The notes under the pieces were generated by a model that did not search any database, was not told the DNA's origin, and saw only the letters and a list, made by a program, of their open reading frames with translations. Shown piece by piece: positions 12,051 through 23,035 of a stretch of DNA of 64,000 nt. Positions within the stretch are counted from its first letter, which is position 1. Every line of letters begins with the position of its first letter. The DNA comes from Rhizophlyctis rosea. Taxonomy: Eukaryota; Chytridiomycota; Chytridiomycetes; Rhizophlyctidales; Rhizophlyctidaceae. The stretch spans positions 1-64,000 of the forward strand of contig JADGJC010000022.1 in assembly GCA_027596075.1 (NCBI GenBank), written 5' to 3'. The position numbers and the translations under genes are program-made.

Positions 12051-13412
12051 ATGGTCTCAACATCTCCAACAACAAAACAACCCTTCTCCGTCCTCCTCAA
12101 AGCCCTCATCCACGAACCAACCCTCTTCACACCCGCTCTAGCACAAGAAGCCGCAACCCAAATCATGGCCGGAGACGCAACAGACGCCCAAGTCGCTGCA
12201 TTCCTCCTCTCCCTGAAGTTCCAAGGAAAGGAAAACGACCCGGCTATTATCGCAGCAGTCGCTTCCGCTATGCGGGACGCGGCGCTGCAGGTCGAGTTCC
12301 CTGCTGATCGTGTGTTGGCCGAGTCGTTGGTGGATATTGTGGGGACGGGAGGGGATGGACATAATACTTTTAATGTGTCGACGGCGGCGGGGATTGTGGC
12401 TGCTGGGGCGGGGTGTAAGGTTGCGAAGGTGTGTGTTGATGGAAGGCGTTTAGGTGTTCTGTTGCTTGAGCAAGGGCTCTGATATGAACTTTTCAATGAC
12501 CTCGTTTGCCTTACATTGGTACAATCAAACTCATTCCACCTCTCCCCTCAGCACGGCAACCGCGCTTCTTCATCCGCATGCGGCTCCGCAGACGTCCTCG
12601 AAGCCCTCGACTGCCACCTCACCAGCGTCACCCCCGAATCCGTACCCGAAATCCTTCACCACGGCAACTTCTGCTTCCTCTTCTCCCAACGCTTCCACCC
12701 TGCAATGAAAAACGTTGCTGGTCCCCGCAAAGAGATCGGTGTTCGTACTATCTTCAATCTGTAAGTACTATCATAGTCTGGGCCGTCTATTGTGCTACAG
12801 TCCATGCTGACAGTAATGGAAACAGCCTTGGCCCTCTGAGCAACCCAACCCTTCCCCGACGACTAGTAGTCGGCGTCCACTCCAAAGCTATTGGAAAGCT
12901 CGTAGCGGAAGCCTTGCATCTGGGCGGCGTTCAAAAGGCCTGGGTCGTAAACGGTGAAGCCGGTTTGGACGAGGTAAACACCCAGAAAACACTCATCACC
13001 CCTATCACCGAAATTGATCCAACCAACAAAACGCTCCCACACTTAGATCTCCCCAATAGGCCAAACCCACGTCTGGGAAATCAACGAATCCGGCACAATA
13101 ACCGACAAAATTGTCACGCCCGCCGACTTCGGTTTGACGCCTTACCCGCTTGCCGACGTCGTAGGCGGGGACGCCCAACACAATGCCGCTATCATGCGAA
13201 AACTGCTCGACAACGCCCTGGAGGAGGATAGTCCGATTTTGAACTTCGTGTTGTTGAATGCGGCGGCACTACTTTTTGTTGCGGGCAAGGCGGAGACGTA
13301 TGAGGGTGCGGTTGCGGTTGCGAGGGAGAGTATCAGGAGTGGGAATGCGAAGAGGTCTTTGGAGTATTTTGCGAGGGAGACGCAGGAGTTGACGAAGGGG
13401 AAGGCTAATTAG
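12051..13412 (+). CDS. TRP4: anthranilate phosphoribosyltransferase
   Basis: Trp4 transfers phosphoribose from PRPP to anthranilate, the second step of tryptophan synthesis, in the cyt osol. Exons: 12051-12428, 12552-12760, 12826-12973 and 13047-13412, summing to 1101 nt (366 aa), the normal family length. Visible motifs are the helical N-terminal domain, the PRPP-binding DIVGTGGDG with NVSTAAG near residues 96-110, [20 protein letters not shown] across the first junction, and LGPLSNP for anthranilate binding. The stop is a TAG after [11 protein letters not shown]. All three introns are GT-AG and all exon phases agree. The codon preference for C-ending codons matches neighbouring genes. It stands alone, as is usual in fungi. 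Assignment is secure. Confidence 0.96.
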
Positions 13413-13958
13413 GTAGGGGTCATGCCGGTTTTTTATTTGCCATAGTTTATGGTAGTTTATGTAGATATTTTCGATACCGGTTAGGTTTCATCACTTTTTT
13501 GTTGATGTCGAGTTAGATTCGACGGGTTTCAATAGAGTATGGTTGAGTTTTCTTGAGACATGTGAGCCTCCGATCTGTTCTGCTGAACCGTTTCCAAGCC
13601 ACACCACACCTCCATCCTCAAAGTAAACAAATAAACAAAATGGCACCAAAACGGCAAGTCGAAACAGCTTTCCTCCCACACTTCCATTCCGACCTTGCAA
13701 TGTTCAGCAGCAAGACCTTTGACAGTCACAGGAACCTCAAACATTATCAATTTGAACTAATGTACAACACATACTACCCGCCACCATCCCTCAATTTTGT
13801 ACAAACAAGCACTAGCTAACAGGGACGTACTCCCACCCCGACGCGGAAAGAGCAGGAAAATTAAGTAAAAAAGGTGCATGAGGCATCATATCTCTTCCTA
13901 CGGGTAAAAGCGGTAAAAGCACACTACTACTGAACTACGAGCAATAGGCGGCCCAATC
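13413..13958. other. convergent intergenic stretch
   Basis: This is the shared 3' region of TRP4 and the RING gene. Short open frames on both strands look incidental. Confidence 0.4.
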
Positions 13959-15803
13959 TCATGCAATCATAGGCGGCATAATAGCCGCACTGACACCCCC
14001 ACGTCCCAAATTCCGCCATCGGTCCTCTCCACCAGCTGCAGTGGCCCCGGTACTCTGCCTAACAGGCATCGACACCGCACCCGGCGGCGTCGCGTCGATT
14101 TTGCAGAGTGGGCATTCGGAGGATTGTTTTGTTAGCCATTGGTCTGTGAAGGAATGGGACGAGGTGAATTGTTAGATTTTGAGTGANNNNNNNNNNCCCC
14201 CCCCCCCCCAAAAAAAAAAAAAAAAAAAACCCCCCCCCCCCCCCCCCCCCCTCGCGCCGCCCAAACCCCGAAAAACACACACTCCCACACCCCGCGGACG
14301 GAAAAAAAAACAATTCCTACTCACCAATACATTCACAATGAAACGCATGCCCACACCCCAACTCCCTCAACATCTCCCCATCCTCGTATTCACAAAGACA
14401 CACCGCACACGTCTCACTGCTAACCCCGCTCCCCTCAACAGTCCTCACACTCGCCACAGAACATATACTAACATTCGCCGACCCTTCCTTCACTTCCTCC
14501 GGCAAACGGGGGAACTGTACCGACCGTCGCGAGGTGGTGGAGATGATGGAGACGTTTGCGGAACCTTCTTTTACTTCTTCGGGGAGACGGGGGTATTGGA
14601 TGGAGCGGGTGGAGATGACGGAGACGTTTGCGGAGCCTTCTTTTACTTCGTCGGGGAGGCGGGGGAAGGTTGCGACGAGGCGGGGGGAGATGGGTGTTGG
14701 GGGGTCGGGGTCCGCGACGGATGTGGAGGTGGGGATGCGGGGTAGTGGTGGGCGGGGGGAGGCGGGGGAATCGGCTGATGGTGCGATGTCGGTGGTGGAT
14801 ATCGGCAAGATTGGTTTCAACTTTTCCGGTTTCTTAAACCTGAATCTACTCCCCCTTTTCGATTTTGCCTTCTTCGCGGCTGCTGCGGCCGCTTTGCTGT
14901 ACTTCCTCGTGGGGAGCATGTTCAAATACTGCGGATCAATAACCTTCTTCTGTTCCGCTTCTGTTGTTGCTCCTTCGTGGGGTGTCAGGTACATGACGTC
15001 CACGTTATCAGTGCCGTACCGTTCTCGGAGCATAGACATGTGGAAGTGCATTCCCACGCTTGCTATACATGATATGACGAGGAGGGCGACGACAAGGATA
15101 AGGATGTTGCGCCAGAAAGGCGACGGGCCGTTGTCTGGCACGGGTTGGATTTGGACCGTGACAGAGTCGCCGGATTGGAGGGAGGTGGTGAGGGATTGTC
15201 CAATGTCGTTGGGGAGGTTGACGATGGTGTAGGTGGAGTTGATGGATTGGGGGAAAGAGTTGCTGGAGTCATAGTAGAAGAGGGCGGAAGGTTGTGGATC
15301 TAGCGTTTGGATATTTGAGAGTTGAGTGGGAATGTTGCAAGCGGATGGTTTTAGGAGTAGGAAGGCGACGTAGGAGAGGGGTCTGGAGGAGGGAATTGAG
15401 ACGGATTTGACAGCTGATGGATCGCATCCGGTGTCATAGTATAATATCGGACCCTAATGGCCTTCGCGTCAAGTTTCTGTTATGTTCAATGATACCCCGT
15501 CCAGCGTTTCCCGTACGTACCGTAAAACCATCGCCAATGTCTCGTGACCCATCAACGGTCTGCAGCGGTTGGTTCGATGATACTCCTTTCCCCGGGAAAG
15601 TCAGCTGCACAGATGTAGATGCTGCCACATAGCTACTAGCGCTGAGTACTAATGCCGCTGTTGCCAATACATTGGACAGTCTGAGCCGACTTGCTCGCCT
15701 CCGTGAACAACTTTGTCTGCGACAGGACAGGGAGGATATGGGTGTCAGTTGGAGTGACCGTGTGAACAAAAGTGCACAAGTGATCACGCCCATACCTTGT
15801 CAT
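13959..15803 (-). CDS. PA-TM-RING ubiquitin ligase (RNF13/GRAIL type)
   Basis: A membrane E3 ligase of the endosome/secretory system by family. Exons on the minus strand: 15803-15796 (8 nt), 15716-15521, 15453-14325 and 14143-13959, totalling 1518 nt (505 aa). Order: signal-anchor region (SNVLATAALVLSASS), a lumenal PA-like domain (VQLTFPGKGVS ... FFYYDSSN-like block), a membrane segment (NILILVVALLVISCIASVGM), a basic Lys/Ala stretch, three copies of a FPRLPEEVKEGSANVS-type repeat, then a C-terminal RING-H2: CAVCLCEYEDGE, GCGHAFHCECI, DQWLTKQSSECPLC. The RING is completed only by splicing across the intron that holds the assembly gap, so the gap probably does not remove coding sequence. The tiny first exon is inferred from frame and signal-peptide logic. 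RING and membrane segment are certain; the PA label rests on architecture. Confidence 0.85.
14187..14251. other. assembly gap flanked by homopolymer runs
   Basis: Ten N bases are followed by a run of C, a run of A and another run of C. It lies inside the last intron of the RING gene. The homopolymers look like low-quality sequence at a contig end. Confidence 0.8.
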
Positions 15804-16912
15804 CGTCTCCGAACAGTGAATACGATACGTCGGTATCAATATGAGTCTCACAACTATCTTTTTTTCTTAATTCGAGGGAGGTTTGGAGGTTGATGAGATG
15901 CGACACACACTTGTTAGTGTGAGGCGATGGGCGGTAATGGGTGAAACTTGTATTTAGCGGAGAGAAGAACCAGGTTGAGAAAAAGGGAAGCAGTTGGTTG
16001 CCTTCAATGAGAAGCTCTCACCGACGCTTGGAGGGTCATATCAGTCACCCGAGCCTGATGGTGCGTGGAGGGAGAAATCTGCCCTTACCCCACAGCTCAT
16101 TTTCCTGATTCCTGCTCAATCACTGGTCAATGCATTGCAGAGCCGCAGATGCGGATAGCGGGAATCTCACTTGCTCCGATCTCCGTCTGACTGACAAGTG
16201 TCCACGGTCGGTTCGATTGGTCGGCCGCGCGAAAATGGGCCCAGGCAATCAACCTCGACTGGCCTGAGTGGAAGACGGTTGTGGGCGGAAGAATCTGTGA
16301 CCAACTGGAAAGGTTGGGTCCCTTCCCAATGATTGACATACAAAGTCAAATCAGTGCGGCACCGTCCACTACCGCATGAAGTCATGAATAATCCGCTGTT
16401 TGATTGGATAAATGGTCAACAGTCAAATCAACTTGATGTCATTGACAAGTGCTAGACCAGTGGGAAAAGTGAGACAGTCAAAAGGGACCATGTTGAGCCT
16501 CCGGTCCATTTCGGACCCATTTCTCGGAGGGATGTCCCATGACCTCCTTTGCTTGTTCGGCTCTTTGGTATGACTGTAAATCCTGTATCCAAGAACCGAA
16601 GATGGATTTTTGAAAAGCCGAAAACCGCGCCCATCACGTGTCAGTGTGTGACATCTCCCCCATTTCAAAAGGGTTTCATTACAATGTGGCCAATGGCTTG
16701 TGGAAATCCAAGCCACCACAACACACAACGTCACTCATCCACTGGCTCATCCACAATTTCCAGATTCCCCAAAAATATAATAAATAACCCTTCCCGTTCC
16801 CACCCATCGTCCGAACACATCGTATGGAAAAACAAAGCTGTAGACTTTTCATATTCGAGGTGTAACATTCTTGTCTTAGAAGCGGCAAGCGAGGCACTTG
16901 TCCCGGTGTAAA
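15804..16912. other. divergent intergenic stretch
   Basis: This is the 5' flank of both the RING gene (minus) and the F-box/WD40 gene (plus). A TATA-like AAAAATATAATAAATAA near 16772-16788 lies about 130 bp before the plus-strand ATG. No other feature was recognised. Confidence 0.4.
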
Positions 16913-18367
16913 ATGTCAAAAACAAAGCCCTTCTCTTTCAACCCAAACGCAACCGCGTTCTTCCCCAGCGAAGCTCTCATCCGTCCACCCACAAAAGCCT
17001 CCACACCATCCCTCCTAACTTTACCAACAGAACTACACATCCACCTCTTCTCCTTCCTAGACCTCCTCTCCCTCTGCCGTCTTCGCGCAACATCCCGTGC
17101 AGCCAACTATATCGCTTCCTACATCGGTTTCAAGGTCCACTATGACTTCACCTCACCCGACATTCGCCAGTGGCCCCTTTCCAGCGGGACGTGGTCTTGG
17201 TTTGATAGGACGCGCTATACCTACGATGTAGAAATGTCATGGAACGATCGGAGTGATTGTGCTTTGTGGAAGCAGAGTGTTGGGGTTGGAGAGCGGTGGG
17301 AAGGGCGTGGTATTGCGCCGGTTGTGAAGCTTTCGCAGGATGGGAAGCAGTTGGTATGGGCTTGTGGGTCGCAGGTAGTTCTTGGTCAGTATGGTGATAA
17401 GGGGTGGAGTTCGTTTGATAGACGGGGAAATGCTGAGAATAGGGCTGTGGATGTTCATGACATTGCTTTTCGGAATGGCGGAAATAATGGAAGATCTGTG
17501 GGTGTGTTTACTGCCGGTCATGATGGAATTGTAAGAGAATGGGATATAGGACTGGTAAACTCTCATGAGTTTCATTCTCCCGTCAGTATATCAGGCAAAA
17601 GGCCTTGGAGACGATCAAATCACCCCCCAAATCCTTCTCCACCTACCACAACCTCACCCTCAACCCCAACGCACACATACATCGGCCACACCGCCCCAGT
17701 CAAAGCCCTCTTCCACATCTCCCCCTCCCTCCTCGTCACAACCAGCTATGACCGCACAATACGTCTCTATTCCACCGACTCATCAACATCGTCCCACACC
17801 CCTATAACCCCAACAGTCACATACTCCCTCCCAGACCTCGCCCACGAACGCCCCTACTCCCTCTCCCACCTCCCCCACCACTCCCTCCTAGCCCTCTCAA
17901 ACACACAAACCCGCGACCACCCCACACACTCAACACCCCCACTCCGCCTCCTAAACATAACACCCTCCACCATAACCCACAACACCTTTCTCGGCGGCCA
18001 CACATCCTCAATCTACAGCACAACACTCACAACACCCCACACCCTAACCTCAATCTCCTACGGCGGCCACATCCTCCTGCACGACGTCCGTACACCTTCC
18101 CACCCAGTGTTGAAATTCCACGATAGGGATGATTACGCACTTTACAGCGTCGCGAGTGATGCAGGCGGGTGGAGAATTGTAGTGGGTACGGCGTGGCATG
18201 CTACCGGGCGGGTGTATGATTTGAGGTATGGGAAGGGGGAGTTGGGGACGGTGTTTTTTAAGGAACGGTGTAGGAGTCCGGTGTATGGGGTTGCGATGGA
18301 TGGGGTTAGGGTTTTTGCAGCTGTGGAGGGAGAGATGAGGATGGTTTGTGCTGGGTGGGGTGGGTGA
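16913..18367 (+). CDS. F-box/WD40 protein
   Basis: Probable SCF substrate receptor. A single exon encodes 484 aa. An F-box spans about residues 32-70 (LLTLPTELHIHLFSFLDLLS then CRLRATSRAANYIASYIG). WD40-type blades follow: VFTAGHDGIVREWDIG, YIGHTAPVKALFHISPSLLV with SYDRTIRLYST, FLGGHTSSIYSTTLTTPHTL with ILLHDVRTP, and VYDLRYGKGELGTV. The blades are irregular and separated by Ser/Thr/Pro-rich inserts, so the propeller could be degenerate. The ATG at 16913 is preferred over a TTG five codons upstream. It is not a close match to Cdc4 or Grr1 that I can see. The F-box and a propeller are well supported; the target is unknown. Confidence 0.83.
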   Translation: MSKTKPFSFNPNATAFFPSEALIRPPTKASTPSLLTLPTELHIHLFSFLDLLSLCRLRATSRAANYIASYIGFKVHYDFTSPDIRQWPLSSGTWSWFDRTRYTYDVEMSWNDRSDCALWKQSVGVGERWEGRGIAPVVKLSQDGKQLVWACGSQVVLGQYGDKGWSSFDRRGNAENRAVDVHDIAFRNGGNNGRSVGVFTAGHDGIVREWDIGLVNSHEFHSPVSISGKRPWRRSNHPPNPSPPTTTSPSTPTHTYIGHTAPVKALFHISPSLLVTTSYDRTIRLYSTDSSTSSHTPITPTVTYSLPDLAHERPYSLSHLPHHSLLALSNTQTRDHPTHSTPPLRLLNITPSTITHNTFLGGHTSSIYSTTLTTPHTLTSISYGGHILLHDVRTPSHPVLKFHDRDDYALYSVASDAGGWRIVVGTAWHATGRVYDLRYGKGELGTVFFKERCRSPVYGVAMDGVRVFAAVEGEMRMVCAGWGG

Positions 18368-18977
18368 TTGAATTCATGAGATGTACCCGGTATTTGAAAT
18401 TTTTTTTGGATGAAGAATACAAAGGGAGAAAGATTAAGTGATACGGATGTTTGTTCTTACCCATGGGCTGTGCCCTTTGGAAATCTCTGCGAGTATTGAG
18501 TAGTAGTGTTCACTGATGTGATGTGAGGTTGGACGAAATGCAGCGCCTCGGGCTGACTGTTGGAGTATGGCAATGCAAGCAATCTTTGGTGTGGCGCTGG
18601 AGGAAGGTGAAAACTCAGTTCAAAAAATCTGATGGTACACCATACTTCACACGTTGTTTGAGTGCGTTTTATGTTGTGTAGCCGGTAACAACGGATGACG
18701 TGCCATAGTGTTGAGCAGGACATGGGAGAACAGCTCTTGCACCTTACCCTGAGCATCTTGCCATTCCATTCAACCGTCTTTTCTCGTCGCTTTCAACGTG
18801 GGTTTCCTCTTCTCGACACCAAACCGATCAGCATCAAGGCAGGCACCAAATTTGCTCACTGCAGCATCTCAACCAGCCCAAGATCCAATTAGGAAAGTGG
18901 AGCAATGAATTGCGATATACCACGCACAATAAGATCAAGACTGTACGGTCGAGCCCCCCAAATCAATACGCATCTTC
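18368..18977. other. convergent intergenic stretch
   Basis: This is the 3' flank of two converging F-box genes. Nothing else was recognised. Confidence 0.4.
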
Positions 18978-20428
18978 CTACACCGTTCTTCGTACCCTCC
19001 TTCCCCGCAACGTACATATTTTCCTTTCTTCCTCGTTCTGCCAAACCTTCACATGCACCGTAGGAATCTGCAGTTCTTCACTCAATTCCACCGCATCCTT
19101 CTGAATAACAGCAAGCGGCCCCCTCCTCACGTTGATGCAAACTTCCTTCAAAGCAGGACACCCGACCAGATTTGCCCGCATCGTGGAATACTTCCAGAAT
19201 AGGACCGTCGCGTGCAACGTCTGCACTTTGCCTGGGATATGGGAGAGGGTATAACCGACGTCATCGCTTGGATGGGAGATGATCTCGTCGCCCAGTTGTA
19301 AGGTGCGGAGATTATGTAGCTGGGATAGGAACGGCTGTGCTAGGTCCGCAATCTGGTTTTCGTTCGAATCGTCTAAGGAAATGATGGTCACGGAAGTGAG
19401 CTGTCGGCAGATGGTTGGTGAGAGTGCCAGTTGGCGAAGCGGGCCCGGCGTCTGTCCTTTCCACCCGAAATGACGGAGGGTGGGTTGCGTCAGAGTTTTC
19501 AGTTGCGGCATTGGCGAGAACGGGTGTTCGACCTTGATTTCGAGAGATTCCAAATTGGGCAAGGAGACGGCCCAATCGTCGAAGAGGATGTATGGAGTCG
19601 TTGTCAAAGTCTGTAGTGACTTGAACAAGATATTGGCAGGAATGGAAAAACGAATTGGATCACGCTCATGGGTTGATGGAAACTCGAGAATCAACTCGCG
19701 TAGCGGGGCGTTCTGTAGGTGACAGAGGAATTTCCAGAGGATGCAAGCCTCGTCGAGATTGTAGGCAGGAGGTTGCTGGAATTTGAGCGTTCGCATCTGC
19801 AAAGGACGCTTGCATGCCGCTTTGACAAACTCTCTTGACACCGCAGCAGTGATCCCACTGTCGACTACCGTCCCTTGTTTGTCGTCAATTTGGAAATGGT
19901 GGAGTTGACTCAGATCAACTGCTAGCAACGTTTTATATACCGAGAACGCATTGAAGAGCTGATTTTTGGTTTTGTCGGAGGAGAGGAAGCTGAGTGTTCG
20001 CACCCATTTGACGCGACAGGGGTCATCAAAGAAGACGTCGTAAGCAAAGCCGTCTGCCCCGCCAGGACAGCTTGGGCAAGGCGGCTTGCAAAGGGAGCGC
20101 GGAACGTAGCTGCTGACATCGAGGCAGTTACCCTGTCGTAGCTCAAGGGCGGTGGCACGGAACGTTTTGCACACTAATGAGCCATTAGCACGAGGGAGAA
20201 ATTTGGCAGAGTTCTTTCTGCTCATCTCATACCTTGCGCCAAAAGCACCTCATAAGGCAACCCGTCATCTTCCTTCCTGTGAACCGGCGAAGCTTCAAGT
20301 GGGACTTTCATCACAGGACCCGCAAGCGGTTGGATGTACTCGAAGATGTCGAAGAGAACGTGTTCGGGTATGGCGGTGATGTAGCAAAAAGGAGCGGTGC
20401 CACTGTGGTCTGGGCTGGTGTTTTGCAT
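18978..20428 (-). CDS. F-box protein with leucine-rich C-terminal region
   Basis: Probable SCF adaptor of the F-box/LRR kind. Minus-strand exons 20428-20233 and 20173-18978 join to 463 aa; the intron is GTATGA...ATTAG. The F-box is split by the intron: TAIPEHVLFDIFEYIQPLAG in exon 1, then VCKTFRATALELRQ in exon 2. Irregular leucine-rich segments follow: APLRELILEFPS, LPNLESLEIKV, LKTLTQPTLRHFGWKG, LHNLRTLQLGDEI and CPALKEVCINVRRG, a pattern common in fungal F-box/LRR-like proteins. The start MQNTSPDH is the ATG nearest the F-box; an in-frame ATG farther upstream would add a basic extension. Long open frames on the opposite strand here are shadows. Confidence 0.82.
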
Positions 20429-22274
20429 TGTGCGTCGTCGAGGTGTGGGAAAGGAGGTGTTGGATGGCTTTCGGGATGTAAAGGTGGGAAAAGCTGGAAT
20501 ACTTATCAAGCGAAGAGATTTTGACGCGCTAGTTTGGTTGGGATGGTGGTGGAGATGTGTGGGAAAGAAAGAGAAGACCAGCGCAGGACGCCGACCCATC
20601 CAGTGGCATCCACAGGTCTGACCTCATAGATGACTCATCATCCGTCACTGATTGACCAGGTCACGAGGACCTTGTGACGGATGTCCGCGACTGGTCGGCG
20701 ACGTCCATTCGGTGATCTTTGTTTTCCCCATATCAACAGAAAAAGGACGCAGCCCTGACTCCTCTTCCTTCCCCGTTAATATTCCTCCACCACCAACACC
20801 AACATATTTCGAGGAGCTCTACGGTGTGTGTAGTGTGCATCTGGAAGGATGCCGGTCGGTCCCGCACCGAACACGTTCCCTTTGGTGAACGTGCGTTTTT
20901 CGTGACCATGACTTCTTAAAGGCGGGGTGTGGCTCGTCATGACTTGTTCGATCCGGTGTGGCAAAATCGTATCGGGTTCTGAAGGTTGCACAAGCATACA
21001 CCGTATCCTCCAGTCTCTTTCTGCTTTCTTTCTTACGGTCTGCGTTAAGTGGTCCACCATACACTACCTGGAGCTAGCGGAGTTTCAGCTATTGACGCTC
21101 TTTTATCTGTAAGTTCCCCCCGTCTACTCTCTCCTGCGCAATCTTCTCCCTCTCTCAGAATGGTCAAAATGAAACATCTGATACTTTCGTCATGCATCCA
21201 CAGCGGAAATCGTCCTGGGCATGATGTGGAACGTAAAAGGCCTTGGAAGGGTGGAAATCCCAAGCAGAGCGACCGTAAACTCGGTGGCCACTGGCAACAG
21301 TGGACAAAAGGCCTATCCAAGTATCAATCGCGATGCTCTTGCCAAGCTTCGCAATTTCAGCAGCCAGTGGTGTCGTCCACCACTCGTTTCTTCCAAGACC
21401 TTGCCGCACAAGAGGCGAGTTCCGGCAAGACCTTGCCACTCAAGAGGCAACGAAACCGTTTTCGCAGCTCACCACTTCCCTCCCTCGATCGATCCACCCA
21501 ACTTCACGGTCCAACGGACTTTGCTCCTTCTAACACAATCAAGGTGGGTAACCATTCAGCTACACAGCTCTCCTCTTCTGGCCAAGTGAGGGCTGGTGCC
21601 AGAACCGTTTCCGCATGTTGGACAACAAAGCTGACCCCACCCTTAGTTTTCTTACAATATTAGGTGACGTTCAAGAACGAAGCATCAAGACACGGGGTAA
21701 TTCGGCGATCAAGGGTTTGCGCAATAGCAGGAGAGTTGAACTACTCGCTTTCACTTCTTAGAATGAGTATTCACTTGCATTCTTCATCAGTAATGGAACG
21801 GATGAAAGAGCACGCCAACAACAACAAAACATGGGGACAAGGGTCGCCTGCCTCCCTCGCCTCCACAGCAACCACGCGCGAAGGAGCAAGGATGGGATAG
21901 TACGTGCCCACCGAATGGCTTTTTGCCGTTGCGTGTTCCAACTCTTATCACTCGGGTAGTTTAGTGGTCGTGCATGTGTAGATTAGATTCGTATGTATAT
22001 AATAAGTGAGGTTTGGTGGGCTTCCCTCACTATAATAAATCCCGCACAGACTTATGGTTGGTGCATCCACAGTCTTGTGACAGTTTTCTGCGTTCCCATT
22101 TCATAATGGTGATGGGTCATGGTTAAATCAAAGTAGTCGCTGAAAGAAACATAGATGGTATTCAAGAATCTTCATTACCTACTTCCGCCGATTCGGAACT
22201 ACAGGCAGTATACCCTTCTCAGTCTGTCCAAACGACGTTGTATGAATATTGGGAAACAAATTCAAATAAAACCG
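20429..22274. other. gene-poor stretch
   Basis: No gene was recognised. At 21393-21465 a short imperfect tandem repeat of CAAGACCTTGCC...CAAGAGGC is visible. An inverted repeat at 20639-20683 is listed separately. Confidence 0.4.
20639..20683. repeat. nested inverted repeat (hairpin)
   Basis: Outer arms CATCCGTCAC (20639-20648) and GTGACGGATG (20674-20683) are exact reverse complements. An inner AGGTC/GACCT pair lies between them. It could be a protein-binding palindrome or a small hairpin; the function is unknown. Confidence 0.55.
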
Positions 22275-22463
22275 ACATCTCATTGAAATCTGCAGCTAGT
22301 ACACAAAAACCACAAAAACTACATGGCTAAGAAGACTACAGATGGCTAATTACACATATCATATGACATATAAACAAATCCCTCTATGTACCGAGGAAGA
22401 ACAAAGATGCTTTCCCCCAAGAAATACTGCTCTACCAAAGTGCGGGGCAAGACTCCCGATCCC
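22274..22463 (-). repeat. dispersed repeat R, copy 1 (M13 gene 3' end plus flank)
   Basis: About 190 bp nearly identical to 35413-35601 in the same orientation. Shared blocks include CAGCTAGTACACAAAAA, ATTACACATATCATATGACA, AACAAAGATGCTTTCCCCCA and CTCTACCAAAGTGCGGGGCA. On the minus strand its right end reads DRESCPALW-stop, matching DRDSCPALW-stop of the M13-like gene. No other M13 coding sequence is seen upstream of it, so this is either a stray copy of that gene's 3' end or an element that also landed in that gene. Confidence 0.8.
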
Positions 22464-22713
22464 CCTTTCCTTATTTATTCGCACGGTACTGTTCTCCGCC
22501 GAGGAACTTCAAGGGTTGGAAAAGAAAGACCCAAATAGAAAGGTCGTATGACGGGCACATCTGCATTCATTATCATGATAGCTAATGCACACGATGACGA
22601 TGGCAATAGGTCCGAGCTTTGGTTAACCCAACTTGGAATTGAGACTACCAATCACTTGACGACGGAGAACACTTACAACAGCGGCACCAGCCTAGTATCA
22701 GCGTGGAGTTAGG

Positions 22714-22839
22714 TACCGTAAAGTACTAAATAGCACGAACTCCGAAAATGGCATAATTGCGTTTGAGTAACGAAGTTGCGGTACAAAGTTAAGCTACCCA
22801 TAGGAACCTGTCGTTCGTGCTATATAGTAATTTACGGTA
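22714..22839. mobile_element. MITE-like element with TA target duplication
   Basis: Terminal inverted repeats of about 25 bp: left arm CCGTAAAGTACTAAATAGCA then CGAAC (22716-22740), right arm GTTCG then TGCTATATAGTAATTTACGG (22813-22837). They match at all but two positions. Each end is bounded by TA, the target duplication of the Tc1/mariner group. The roughly 72-bp interior has no open frame, so it would be non-autonomous and mobilised in trans. Confidence 0.65.
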
Positions 22840-23035
22840 ATGCGCAGTTCCGCACCACTACGCCTCCTGTTCTGCTTCAGCAGCTTCAGCCCCCTTTTCG
22901 TCCATTGACGGTCACGCATGAAGATGAGTGAGATTGGGGAACTATAAGATGGTGCCTCTTCGTAAATGGGGTTACAGGGTATAAATATGCTCGAAATACA
23001 CGACAGCCATGACCGGTACTAAATTAAGCTCCATA

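Noticed and set aside
14179..14745. Plus-strand open frame through the gap and the RING gene
   Set aside because: It is the mirror of the RING coding exon plus homopolymer sequence; the minus strand carries the real domains.
17553..17592. Possible 40-nt intron in the F-box/WD40 gene (GTAAAC...CAG)
   Set aside because: Shorter than any other intron inferred in the window, and the frame is open without removing it.
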